Positions 40,007 through 48,038 of a stretch of DNA of 64,000 bases are shown piece after piece. Made by a program: the position numbers and the translations under genes. Under the pieces are notes generated by a model, which worked only from the letters and a program-made list of their open reading frames with translations, had not been told where the DNA came from and did not search any database. The stretch is taken from the NCBI RefSeq assembly GCF_900100315.1, contig NZ_FNFF01000001.1, forward strand, positions 1 through 64,000. The letters run 5' to 3'. The stretch is from Streptomyces indicus. Lineage in GTDB: Bacteria > Actinomycetota > Actinomycetes > Streptomycetales > Streptomycetaceae. Position 1 is the stretch's first letter; the number at the start of each line of letters is the position of its first letter.

Positions 40007-43000
40007 TCACCGCGCCAGAGCATCCAGTGCCGCGCGGGCCCCCTCGCGGTACTCCGCCACCCGCGCCATCTTGATGTGCTCGTATCCGCGGATGGTCTGC
40101 GGCAGCTCGGCCAGCCGCAGGACCTCCTCGGCGTTGTCCGCCGTCAGCCGGTCCAGGGCCTCGCGGATCAGCCGCTGGTACTCCGTGACGAGCGCCCTTT
40201 CGGTGCGCCGCACCTCGGTGTGCGCGAAGGGGTCGAGCGGGGTGCCGCGCAGGCGGCGGCCCGCTCGCAGCAGCCGGAAGGCCGGGTCGGCGGTGCGCTT
40301 CAGCCGGAGCTTGCGGTCGATGCCGAGGGCGCGGAGCACCGGCGGGTGCAGCAGCACCGACACCCGGGCTTCAGGTCCGAACTCGGCGCGGATACGGTCC
40401 TGTTCGGAGGGGTCGAGGTGCAGGCGGGCCACTTCGTACTCGTCCTTGTACGCCATCAGCTGGTGCAGGGACACCGCGAACGCCCGGGCGATGCGCCGTC
40501 CGGACCGCTCCCCCGCGCGTGCGGTCGCGAGGGCGGTGACGGCCTCGACCGCGTGGCGGTAGCGGCGGGCGTAGGCGCTGTTCTGATACGCGGTGAGGTC
40601 CTCGGTCCGTACGGCGACGGTCTCCTCCAGCGTGCTGCTCACGGAAGGTGCGGTGGGCTGCGCGGGGGCGGTGGCCCGGCGTACCGCCTCGGGGTCGTGC
40701 ACGGCCGCGCGGCCCCAGCGGAAGGCGGCCAGGTTCTTGGCCACGGAGGCGCCGTTGAGTTCGACCGCGCGTTCCACGGCCTGTGCGCTGACCGGCAGGC
40801 AGCCGTGCTGGTAGGCGGCGCCGAGCAGCAGCATGTTGGCCGGCATGTGGTCGCCGAGGAGCTGCTCGGCCAGGCCTTGGGCGTCCAGCGCCCACGGTGT
40901 TTCCCCGCCGGTCGCGGAGGCGATCCGTACGAGCGCGTCCTGCGGGCTGCCGGGGACGGCCACCTGCCGGGTGATCATGGCGGCGGTGGGGACGACCGCC
41001 GTGTTGACGACGGCGAGGGTCCGCTCGGGCCGGCACACCGCCAGGGTTGCCTCGGCGGCCGCGCCGAGCAGGTCGAAGCCGAGCAGGACGTCGATGCCGC
41101 CGCCGGAGGCCCGTACGGATCCCGTGACCGGGTCCTTGCCGATGCGGACGTCACTGACGACGGGCCCGCCCTTCTGCGCCAGGCCGGTCTGGTCGAGTCC
41201 GGCCGCGTGCAGTCCGTCCAGATGCGCGGCCATCTGAAGGATCTGGGAGACGGTGACGACGCCGGTGCCGCCGATGCCGGGCATGCGCACCACCGTCTCG
41301 CGTCCGCCGAAGCGGTCGGGGGGTTCCGGCAGGCCGCCGGGGGGCTCGGGGATGTCCCGGGCGGAGGACGGCGCGGCCGCGGGGCCGGGCTCCACGAGCA
41401 GGAAGGAGGGGCAGTCGCCCTTGAGGCAGCTCAGGTCGGAGTTGCAGGAGGGCTGGTGGATCCGGGTCTTGCTGCCGAACTCGGTCGTGACGGGCTGCAC
41501 GGACAGGCACGTCGACTGCTCGGCGCAGTCGCCGCACCCTTCGCAGACCCGTTCGTTGACGACCACTTTGGCGGCCGGTGCGGGCAGCAGTCCGCGCTTG
41601 CGCATCCGGCGTTCCTCGGCGGCGCAGCGGTCGTCATGGATCAGCACCGTCACGCCATCGACCGCAGCCAAGTCGGCCTCCACCGCGGCGAGTTCGTCGC
41701 GGTGGCGCACGCTCGCGCACGGATCGAGCCGCACCCCGCGGTAGCTCTTCGGCTCGTCCGTGGTGATCACGATGCGCCGTACGCCTTCGAGCGCGAGGAG
41801 CCGGGTGAGCGCGGGCAGGGAGAGGGCGCCTTCGACGTCCTGTCCGCCGGTCATCGCGACGGCCTGGTTGTACAGGAGCTTGTACGTCATCGTCACGCCG
41901 GCCGCGACGGCGGCGCGCACCGCGAGGGAGCCGGAGTGGTGGAAGGTGCCGTCACCGAGGTTCTGCACGAAGTGCCGGTCGTCGGTGAACGGGGCGAGGC
42001 CGAACCACTGCGCCCCCTCGCCGCCCATCTGCGTCAGGCCGACGAGGTTACCGCGCGCGCCGCTGTCGTCCAGGGCGACCATGGCGTGGCAGCCGATGCC
42101 CACGCCGACGAGGGTGTCCTGGGCCGTGCGGGTGGAGCGGTTGTGCGGACAGCCGGAACAGAAGAACGGGGTGCGGTCGGCGACCACCGGCAGCAGACGG
42201 GGCGCGGACGGCCGCGGCTTCGTCGCCGCGGTGGCCGCGGGACGCGGCAGGTGCTCGGCTCCGACGAGTGCGGTGAGCGCTCGGGCGACGTCCTGCGCCT
42301 TGAGCGTGCCGCGCACCGGCAGCAGGGTGCGCCCCTGCGCGTCGCGGCGCCCGAGAACCTGCGGGGCTCCGGCCCGTCCGTACAGGGCTTGTTTGACGTG
42401 TCCTTCGAGGAAGTCGGTCTTGTCCTCCACGACCAGGACGCGGTCGAGTCCTTCGGTGAGTTCGGCGATGTGCGCGGCGTCGAGCGGGTAGGGCATGCCG
42501 AGCGCGATGAGCCGCAGGCCGAGCCGTTCCGTCTCCGCCTCGTCGAGGCCGAGATCGCTCAGGGCGCGCCGTACGACGGGAAAGGAGGTGCCCGCGGCGA
42601 TGACGCCGAGCCGTGCGTGCCGGGCGGAGGAGACGATCCGGTTGATGCCGTGCTCGCGGGCGTAGGCACGGGCGATGGCCAGCCGACGGGTCAGCAGGTC
42701 CTCCTCGGCGTCCAGTGCGGCGGGGCCGACGAGCACAGGTGCCGCCCCCAGGGGCCTGCGCTGCGGTACGGGGATGTCGCGGTGCAGCTCGGCGAGATCG
42801 ACGGTGGCCGAGGAGTCCGCGACGTCGGCGATGATCCTGAGGCCGGTCCACAGTCCCCCGGCCCTGGACAGGGCGACGGCGTGCAGCCCGTACTCGACCA
42901 CCTCGCGCACCGTGCCGGGCGCGAACAGCGGCAGGGCGAGGCTCTGGCACATGGCCTCGCAACTGCTGGGCAGCGTGGAGGACTTGCAGTCCGGGTCGTC

Positions 43001-43441
43001 GCCGATCCAGGCGACGGCGCCGCCCAGCGGCTCGGTGCCCGCGGTGGTGGCGTGCCGGATGGCGTCGGCGGCACGGTCCAGACCCGGGTTCTTGCCGTAC
43101 CAGAACCCGGTGACCCCCTCGTGCCGTCCGCCCGGCAGCCGCCCGAGATGCTGTGTGCCGCCCACCGCGGTGGCCGCAAGCTCCTCGTTCAGTCCGGCCC
43201 GGAAGACCACTCCCTCCTCGTCGAGATACCGGGAGGCCCGGCCCATCTCCAGGTCCACGCCGCCCAGCGGCGAGCCCTGGTAGCCGGAGACGAACACCCG
43301 GGTGTCCAGGCCCCGTCGGCGGTCCAAGCGGCGCTGTTCGAGCGTGAGGCGCACCAGGGCCTGCACCCCGGACATCAAGGCGCGGCCTTCGGAGGCCGTG
43401 TACTTGTCGTCGAGCGACGGGGTGCGGCCGAGAACACTCAC
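40007..43441 (-). CDS. Indolepyruvate ferredoxin oxidoreductase (fused subunits)
   Basis: 1144 residues from GTG 43441 with GGAGGAAT upstream. Order: N-terminal alpha-like TPP/CoA region (SEGRALMSGVQALVRLTLEQ), central TPP-binding part (FFCSGCPHNRST, GIGCHAMVALDD, GEGAQWFGLAPF), an iron-sulfur stretch (CEGCGDCAEQSTCLSVQP, then CNSDLSCLKGDCPSF), and a C-terminal gamma-like domain (GIGGTGVVTVSQILQMAA) with a DUF6537-like tail. It converts aryl pyruvates from amino-acid breakdown to aryl-acetyl-CoA using ferredoxin. The divergent Lrp-type regulator probably controls it. Confidence 0.95.
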   Translation of the reverse strand: MSVLGRTPSLDDKYTASEGRALMSGVQALVRLTLEQRRLDRRRGLDTRVFVSGYQGSPLGGVDLEMGRASRYLDEEGVVFRAGLNEELAATAVGGTQHLGRLPGGRHEGVTGFWYGKNPGLDRAADAIRHATTAGTEPLGGAVAWIGDDPDCKSSTLPSSCEAMCQSLALPLFAPGTVREVVEYGLHAVALSRAGGLWTGLRIIADVADSSATVDLAELHRDIPVPQRRPLGAAPVLVGPAALDAEEDLLTRRLAIARAYAREHGINRIVSSARHARLGVIAAGTSFPVVRRALSDLGLDEAETERLGLRLIALGMPYPLDAAHIAELTEGLDRVLVVEDKTDFLEGHVKQALYGRAGAPQVLGRRDAQGRTLLPVRGTLKAQDVARALTALVGAEHLPRPAATAATKPRPSAPRLLPVVADRTPFFCSGCPHNRSTRTAQDTLVGVGIGCHAMVALDDSGARGNLVGLTQMGGEGAQWFGLAPFTDDRHFVQNLGDGTFHHSGSLAVRAAVAAGVTMTYKLLYNQAVAMTGGQDVEGALSLPALTRLLALEGVRRIVITTDEPKSYRGVRLDPCASVRHRDELAAVEADLAAVDGVTVLIHDDRCAAEERRMRKRGLLPAPAAKVVVNERVCEGCGDCAEQSTCLSVQPVTTEFGSKTRIHQPSCNSDLSCLKGDCPSFLLVEPGPAAAPSSARDIPEPPGGLPEPPDRFGGRETVVRMPGIGGTGVVTVSQILQMAAHLDGLHAAGLDQTGLAQKGGPVVSDVRIGKDPVTGSVRASGGGIDVLLGFDLLGAAAEATLAVCRPERTLAVVNTAVVPTAAMITRQVAVPGSPQDALVRIASATGGETPWALDAQGLAEQLLGDHMPANMLLLGAAYQHGCLPVSAQAVERAVELNGASVAKNLAAFRWGRAAVHDPEAVRRATAPAQPTAPSVSSTLEETVAVRTEDLTAYQNSAYARRYRHAVEAVTALATARAGERSGRRIARAFAVSLHQLMAYKDEYEVARLHLDPSEQDRIRAEFGPEARVSVLLHPPVLRALGIDRKLRLKRTADPAFRLLRAGRRLRGTPLDPFAHTEVRRTERALVTEYQRLIREALDRLTADNAEEVLRLAELPQTIRGYEHIKMARVAEYREGARAALDALAR

Positions 43442-43548
43442 GGATTCCTCCACGGCGAGGGAAGGGCGGGGAGCGCGGACACTCCCAGCACACAACTCGC
43501 CCGCGTGGCACGCAAGACCTGGCCGTACTGTCGCGGGCAAGACGCAAA

Positions 43549-43573
43549 CAACCCGTGGAAATCACGGCTGTTG
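43549..43573. promoter_or_regulatory. Imperfect palindrome CAAC-CCGTG-N5-CACGG-N2-GTTG
   Basis: Inverted halves CAACCCGTG (43549-43557) and CACGG-CT-GTTG (43563-43573) in the 253-bp divergent region between the oxidoreductase and Lrp-type genes. Position and size fit an Lrp/AsnC operator. Confidence 0.5.
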
Positions 43574-43694
43574 CTTGATTTCATTGCGCGGAAGAGGAAG
43601 GCCCGCAGGGTTGCGGCAGCCCCGCGCGACCACCTCCCTGCCCTGATCGGGACGCGCGAGAACGAGAAGCCGGGACGCGAGACGGAGGCCGCTG

Positions 43695-44141
43695 ATGGCG
43701 AGTCACGAACTGGACGACACCGACCACCAGTTGCTGCGCCTCCTCCAGGCCGACGGCCGACGCACCTTCTCGGAGATGGCCCCCGAGGTCGGCCTCTCCG
43801 TGGCCGCGGTCAAGCGCCGCGTCGACCGCATGCGCGAGTCGGGGGTCATCAAGGGCTTCACGGTGCAGGTCGACCACGCGAAACTCGGCCGGGGCATCGA
43901 GGCGTTCACCGAACTGCGCTTCGCCGGGACGACCAGCGTCGGGGACATCCTGGCGAGCGCCTCGCGGGCCCCCGAGGTCCAGGCGGTGTTCACCATCGCG
44001 GGCGACCTGGACGCCCTCGTGCACATGCGGGTGCGGGACATCGCGCATCTGCAGGAGGTCATCGACCGGTTGCGCGGTTCCGGCAAGGTCATCGGCACGA
44101 GGACGCTGATGGTGCTCGGCTCGTGGACCCGGGACGACTGA
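43695..44141 (+). CDS. Lrp/AsnC family regulator
   Basis: 148 residues; GGAGG 6 nt before ATG 43695. N-terminal winged HTH (DTDHQLLRLLQADGRRTFSE, LSVAAVKRRVDRMRESGVI) and C-terminal RAM effector domain (about 68-145; VFTIAGDLDALVHMRVRDIA). Lrp regulators bind amino acids and form octamers. Divergence from the indolepyruvate oxidoreductase, which degrades aromatic or branched amino-acid keto acids, makes that gene the prime target. Confidence 0.93.
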   Translation: MASHELDDTDHQLLRLLQADGRRTFSEMAPEVGLSVAAVKRRVDRMRESGVIKGFTVQVDHAKLGRGIEAFTELRFAGTTSVGDILASASRAPEVQAVFTIAGDLDALVHMRVRDIAHLQEVIDRLRGSGKVIGTRTLMVLGSWTRDD

Positions 44142-44239
44142 ACACACGATGCCACCCGCTCCCAATCCCCCGCCACTGCCGCGCACTTGGACCGGATCGC
44201 GACGGACTGTGCTCCGACGGCTCCACACCGTTGCATCAT

Positions 44240-44251
44240 TGGTGTAGACCA
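44240..44251. promoter_or_regulatory. dre-like operator TGGTGTAGACCA
   Basis: Differs at one position from the core TGGTCTAGACCA of the DasR dre site. Lies 46-57 bp before the TTG start of a GntR/UTRA regulator, in the same family as DasR. A TTGCAT -35-like element is at 44231-44236. Could be bound by DasR or by the product of the gene itself. Confidence 0.7.
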
Positions 44252-44296
44252 TTCTATGTTCGTGCCGTCCGCTTTCCGCAGTCGTGGAGGTGCCCG

Positions 44297-45076
44297 TTGA
44301 CGCCCGATCCCGCACCGACCTACCGCCGTATCGCCGATGACCTGGCAGCGGAGATCACCTCCGGCCGCCTCCCGGACAGCAGCCGGCTGCCGCCGGAGCG
44401 TGAACTCTCCGAGCACTTCGGCGTGGCACGCCAGACCATCCGCGCGGCCCTCGAACTCCTGCGCAGCCAGGGCTTCGTGACCACCGGCCGCCGGGGCACC
44501 TACGTCAGCGCGGACCGGCCGCAGGCCCCGGCCGCGCCGCGCGAAGCGGACGACACCGCCCTGTCGCCCTTCCTGCCCGCGCAGGAACACACCCTCGTAC
44601 GCGGCACCTTGTTCACCGCCACCGTGGATCCCTCGCTGGCCGCCGCGCTCGGAACCGCGCCGGGCACCTCCGTTCTGCAGTACCGGCACAGCACCACCTC
44701 ACCCCTGGGCGCCGACGCGAGCCAGACCCGGAGTGCCATCACCTACTTCACACCCGCGGCGGTGCGGAAGATCCCGGAGCTCCACCGGTACCTGCGTCGC
44801 GTGCCCGTCGGCAATCCGGATCTGAGCGCCCTGCCCCTGTGGTTCAGGCGCCAGGGCATCCAGCCGGTCCTGCGCGAGTCCGTGACCGTCAGGCGGCCCG
44901 CACCGGGGAACAGAACCGCACCCACCGGCCTCAGCGTCCGCCGCTGGTGCCACACCCAGCACCAACTCCTGCTGGCGCTCACGGACTTCACCGTCCCCGT
45001 GGCCTGGAGCGAGATCACACTCGAGTACACCGCTCCCGCCCACAGCGCGCATCGCTACGCGACCCCGACGCGATGA
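44297..45076 (+). CDS. GntR family regulator, HutC/UTRA subfamily
   Basis: 259 residues from TTG 44297, chosen for GGAGGTG 4-6 nt upstream. N-terminal GntR winged helix (TYRRIADDLAAEITSGRLPD, PPERELSEHFGVARQTIRAA, GRRGTYVS) and a C-terminal UTRA ligand-binding domain (about 95-245; VLQYRHSTTS, VPVAWSEITLEY). UTRA regulators sense amino sugars, histidine metabolites or fatty acids. A dre-like operator lies just upstream, which suggests autoregulation or DasR control. No metabolic gene is adjacent. Confidence 0.9.
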   Translation: MTPDPAPTYRRIADDLAAEITSGRLPDSSRLPPERELSEHFGVARQTIRAALELLRSQGFVTTGRRGTYVSADRPQAPAAPREADDTALSPFLPAQEHTLVRGTLFTATVDPSLAAALGTAPGTSVLQYRHSTTSPLGADASQTRSAITYFTPAAVRKIPELHRYLRRVPVGNPDLSALPLWFRRQGIQPVLRESVTVRRPAPGNRTAPTGLSVRRWCHTQHQLLLALTDFTVPVAWSEITLEYTAPAHSAHRYATPTR

Positions 45077-45202
45077 AGCCGGAAACCAACGCTTCGATTG
45101 AGGACGTCTTCCGAGGTCATCCACGCACCTGCGGCGGGTACACCTGACCGGAAGAGTGGTGCTCCGCTTCCTGCACAGGCGTTTCCGTGCAACTATCACC
45201 CC

Positions 45203-45592
45203 ATGACAACTTTTGCCGGGTGGAAAGGCAGGCGTGCTGCCGCCACTTGGCGCATCGAGGCAGGCACCGCGGTGGTCACGCTCCACGGCGAACTCGACAT
45301 CGACGCCGTACCGGCGGTACGGGACACGCTCAGAACGGCCGCGGCGGCCGCACCCGATCTCGTCCTCGATCTGTCGCAGGTGGGATTCGCCGACTCCAGC
45401 GTCCTCAACCTGGTGTTATGGGCGCGTATCACGCTCGGCCCGCGTCTTGCCGGACCGCTGCCCGCGCAACTGGCCCGCCTGTTCGACATCGCCGGCACCG
45501 ATGTCGTCCGCTCGTCCTTCCCCGACGTGACGGCCGCCCTCGCGGCAGGCCGTTCGCAGGTCCCTGACGCACAGCCCCTGCCGGACGGCTGA
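45203..45592 (+). CDS. STAS-domain anti-anti-sigma-like protein
   Basis: 129 residues. STAS fold of SpoIIAA type: TAVVTLHGELDIDAVPAVRD, LVLDLSQVGFADSSVLNLVL with the expected phosphorylatable Ser in FADSSVLN. Such proteins antagonise RsbW-type anti-sigma kinases. The ATG has no ribosome site (GTGCAACTATCACCCC before it), so the transcript may be leaderless. Next door but opposite is a MarR gene, then a SpoIIE-type protein. Confidence 0.88.
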   Translation: MTTFAGWKGRRAAATWRIEAGTAVVTLHGELDIDAVPAVRDTLRTAAAAAPDLVLDLSQVGFADSSVLNLVLWARITLGPRLAGPLPAQLARLFDIAGTDVVRSSFPDVTAALAAGRSQVPDAQPLPDG

Positions 45593-45606
45593 GACAGACC
45601 CGGCGC

Positions 45607-46143
45607 TCAGGCCGAATGCTCCGCGTCCGCGTCCGAAGCCCCGTCCGCGGGCGGGTGCGCGGCGTCGCGGAAGGCCGCAAGGCCGAGCCCCATGGCCTCC
45701 AACGCGGCGGGATGCATGGCGGCCAGCGTCCGCTGCAGGTTCTCCTCGCGTCGCGCCCGCAGATCCCGCAGGTAGCCGCTGCCGCGCTTGGACAGGCTCA
45801 GACACACCTCGCGACGGCTCGACCGACTCGGCACCCGCTCGAGATAGCCGAGCGCATGCAGCCGGTCGCACAGCCGACTGACCGACGAGGGCGCGGCGCC
45901 CAGCTCATCGCTCAGGGTGCGCAGGTTGATGCCCTCGTCACGGTCCAAGATGTACATCACCCGCAGTTGGGAGCTGGACACCGGCGCCGTGGGGGCGGCG
46001 TCACGGCCCGCCTCCCACAACACCTCAAGGAGTTCGATGACTTCTCGTGCCGCACGGGCGACGTGCGGGCCCGCGGCGGGTGTTCCGGCTGCGGTGCCGT
46101 CGTCCGTGACACCGTGCAGCAGCCTTCCTTGACGCTGTTGCAT
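45607..46143 (-). CDS. MarR family regulator
   Basis: 178 residues; ATG 46143 with GGAGG 8 nt upstream (an in-frame GTG at 46152 overlaps that site). MarR winged helix: SSQLRVMYILDRDEGINLRT, LSDELGAAPSSVSRLCDRL and wing VPSRSSRREVCLSLS, with flanking dimer helices. The tail is acidic and Ala-rich. Divergent from the SpoIIE-type gene (57 bp), which is the likely target together with itself. Confidence 0.9.
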   Translation of the reverse strand: MQQRQGRLLHGVTDDGTAAGTPAAGPHVARAAREVIELLEVLWEAGRDAAPTAPVSSSQLRVMYILDRDEGINLRTLSDELGAAPSSVSRLCDRLHALGYLERVPSRSSRREVCLSLSKRGSGYLRDLRARREENLQRTLAAMHPAALEAMGLGLAAFRDAAHPPADGASDADAEHSA

Positions 46144-46200
46144 GAAACCCACCTCCCTCGCTTCGTCATCGTCACTTCACCAGCAAGGCGGATTCGATCA

Positions 46201-47379
46201 ATGGACCGGTTCACCGTCGTGGAGCGCGCCCTGCGCGCGGCCGCGCCCCACGCTCTGCTCGATGCGCTCCGCAGCGCTCTGCAGGAGTGCTACGCGGCAC
46301 AGTCGGTCGACCTGCTGATGGCCGATTACGCCATGACCATACTTCAACCGGTCACCCGGCTCCCCTACACGGATGAGCCTCTTTCGGTGTTCAACTCGCC
46401 TGCGGGGCGCGCGTTCGGCGCCCAGGAGGTGATCCCCGTGGACGGCCCGGACGCCGGCCAGGTGACGGCCCACTTGCCGGTGACGGTACGCGGCGACCGT
46501 ATCGGCGTGCTGTCCGTCGTGCTCGCGCGCGCCGCCGCCGATGCGTCCGTCGTGACCGAACTGCGGGAACTGGCCGAGGTCCTCGGCCGGGAAATCGTGG
46601 TGGCCGACCGCGACACCGATCTGTATCTCCAGGCGCGAAGAGCCAGTCGGCTGACCCTCGCCGCCGAGATCCAGTGGCAACTGCTGCCCGGCCGCTCCTG
46701 CGCGCGGCCCGAGTACGAGCTCGGGGCCCAGCTGGAGCCCGCGTACGCCATCCACGGCGACAACTTCGACTGGTCGACCTCGGCCGATCATCTGACGCTG
46801 ACCCTGGCCAACGGCATGGGTGAGGGCATCGAGGCCGCCCTGCTCACCAACCTCACGGTCAACGCCCTGCGCAACGCCCGCCGGGCCGGCCTCGACCTCG
46901 CGGGTCAAGCGGCCCTGGCGGACCAGGCCGTCTTCGGCGCGTACCAGGGCCGCGCGCATATCGCCGCCTTGATGCTCCGCTTCGACCTGGCGACCGGCCA
47001 CATCGAAGCGCTCGACGCCGGTTCGCCGAAGATCTGGCGGCTGCGGCAGGGCGAGGTGGAACCCCTCCTCCTGGAGGCCCAGTTGCCCCTGGGCATGTTC
47101 GAGGAGACCGTCTACACCCCGCAGTCGCTGCCCCCGGTGCTGCCCGGGGACCGGCTGCTCTTCGTCAGCGACGGCGTGTACGACGCCCTCTCGCCGCTGG
47201 GCGAGCGCTACAGCCGCCGTGCCCTGCAGCGCGCCCTGCTCAACACCCGCCTGCTGCCGCCCACCCAGGTACCTCGATCCGTACTGGAGCAGGTCGTCAG
47301 CTACCGGGACTCCGTCGAGCCCGACGACGACGCCATGGTGGTCTGCATGGACTGGCACGGCCGCCCGGACGCGACCTGA
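46201..47379 (+). CDS. GAF-like - SpoIIE/PP2C-type protein with altered metal site
   Basis: 392 residues, ATG 46201 (AAGGCGG upstream). A GAF-like N-terminal region (about 10-135; QSVDLLMADYAMTILQPV, HLPVTVRGDRIGVLSVVLAR) and a SpoIIE phosphatase domain (about 150-385). Motif 1 keeps D187 and D190 (HGDNFDW) and the late DDDAMVV is present, but the usual GDxxGHG motif reads ANGMGEG with N204 in place of Asp, so one metal ligand is lost. It may be weakly active or act by binding a STAS protein. Next to a STAS gene and MarR. Confidence 0.85.
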   Translation: MDRFTVVERALRAAAPHALLDALRSALQECYAAQSVDLLMADYAMTILQPVTRLPYTDEPLSVFNSPAGRAFGAQEVIPVDGPDAGQVTAHLPVTVRGDRIGVLSVVLARAAADASVVTELRELAEVLGREIVVADRDTDLYLQARRASRLTLAAEIQWQLLPGRSCARPEYELGAQLEPAYAIHGDNFDWSTSADHLTLTLANGMGEGIEAALLTNLTVNALRNARRAGLDLAGQAALADQAVFGAYQGRAHIAALMLRFDLATGHIEALDAGSPKIWRLRQGEVEPLLLEAQLPLGMFEETVYTPQSLPPVLPGDRLLFVSDGVYDALSPLGERYSRRALQRALLNTRLLPPTQVPRSVLEQVVSYRDSVEPDDDAMVVCMDWHGRPDAT

Positions 47380-47650
47380 GGCCACCGGTCGAGGCCATCA
47401 CTGCCGGGGAGCGCCATGCCGCGCATAGCGGGACATATCCGGGGCACCCGAGGCCCGTGGGCGTCCTCCCGCCTCGCCTGCCCGACCCCTGGTCACGGCC
47501 GGCGATGCGGAACGCCCGGAGTTGGGGTGACACCGTCCCCGGGGCGTTCAACGCCTCGGGGACGATCCTTGTCCGGTCCCTCCTGCGTCGAGTCGAACCG
47601 TTCCCGGCTCACCCCACCGCACCCTGGCCCCAGGCAGGGACCAGGCGCGG
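47380..47650. other. Convergent intergenic region
   Basis: About 330 bp between the phosphatase-like gene and the CsbD gene; the last part is the terminator below. A tight inverted pair around GTCCCCGGGGCGTTCAACG (47530-47565) may be a second, weaker hairpin. No gene or RNA recognised. Confidence 0.4.
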
Positions 47651-47693
47651 AAAAGGCCGGTGGGCGGCCCCTGTCCGGGGCCGCCCACCGGCC
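47651..47693 (-). terminator. Rho-independent terminator of the CsbD gene
   Basis: Perfect 17-bp arms (47655-47671 and 47677-47693, starting GGCCGGTGGGCGGCCCC) with a 5-nt loop, then TTTT on the minus strand (47651-47654). It begins 19 bp after the CsbD stop. A rare textbook stem plus U-tract for this genome. Confidence 0.9.
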
Positions 47694-47711
47694 TGGTGCG
47701 GTCCGCGCCGC

Positions 47712-47885
47712 TCAGCGCTTGCCCACGTCCTTGATCTTCTCCTTGGCCTCGCGGGCGTGCCCCGTCTTCTTCTCGGCGGCGCCCTCGGCCTCCAGCCGCT
47801 CGTTGCCCGTCGCGCGGCCGGCCGCTTCCTTCACCGCGCCCTTGGCCTGCTCCGTCTTGGCCTTGGCCTTCTGGTCACCAGACAT
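47712..47885 (-). CDS. CsbD-like stress protein, copy 2
   Basis: 57 residues in a frame easily missed because it is short: MSGDQKAKAKTEQAKGAVKE, then AAGRATGNERLEAEGAAEKT and a Lys-rich end KEKIKDVGKR. The KGxxKExxGxxTGNxxLxxEG pattern is the true CsbD signature, clearer than in copy 1 at 19773. CsbD proteins are SigB-regulated general stress proteins in Bacillus. Followed by a strong terminator. Confidence 0.88.
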   Translation of the reverse strand: MSGDQKAKAKTEQAKGAVKEAAGRATGNERLEAEGAAEKKTGHAREAKEKIKDVGKR

Positions 47886-48038
47886 TCCCGCTCACGGCTC
47901 CGTCAGGTTCGAGGATCATGTGCACACCGTCCGACTGACCGCTCAAGGAGTGCGTAAACCCGCCCCTCACACCACAACTGCCACAGAAGCCTCAGGACGC
48001 ACTGCCTGCTCGACGGTTCCCGGGGTACACGGTGCCGG

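Noticed and set aside
38573..45076. A plus-strand open frame of over 2100 codons.
   Set aside because: High GC keeps antisense frames open. Only its last 260 codons (the GntR regulator) have a ribosome site and homology-like features; the rest is antisense to the hypothetical gene and the oxidoreductase.
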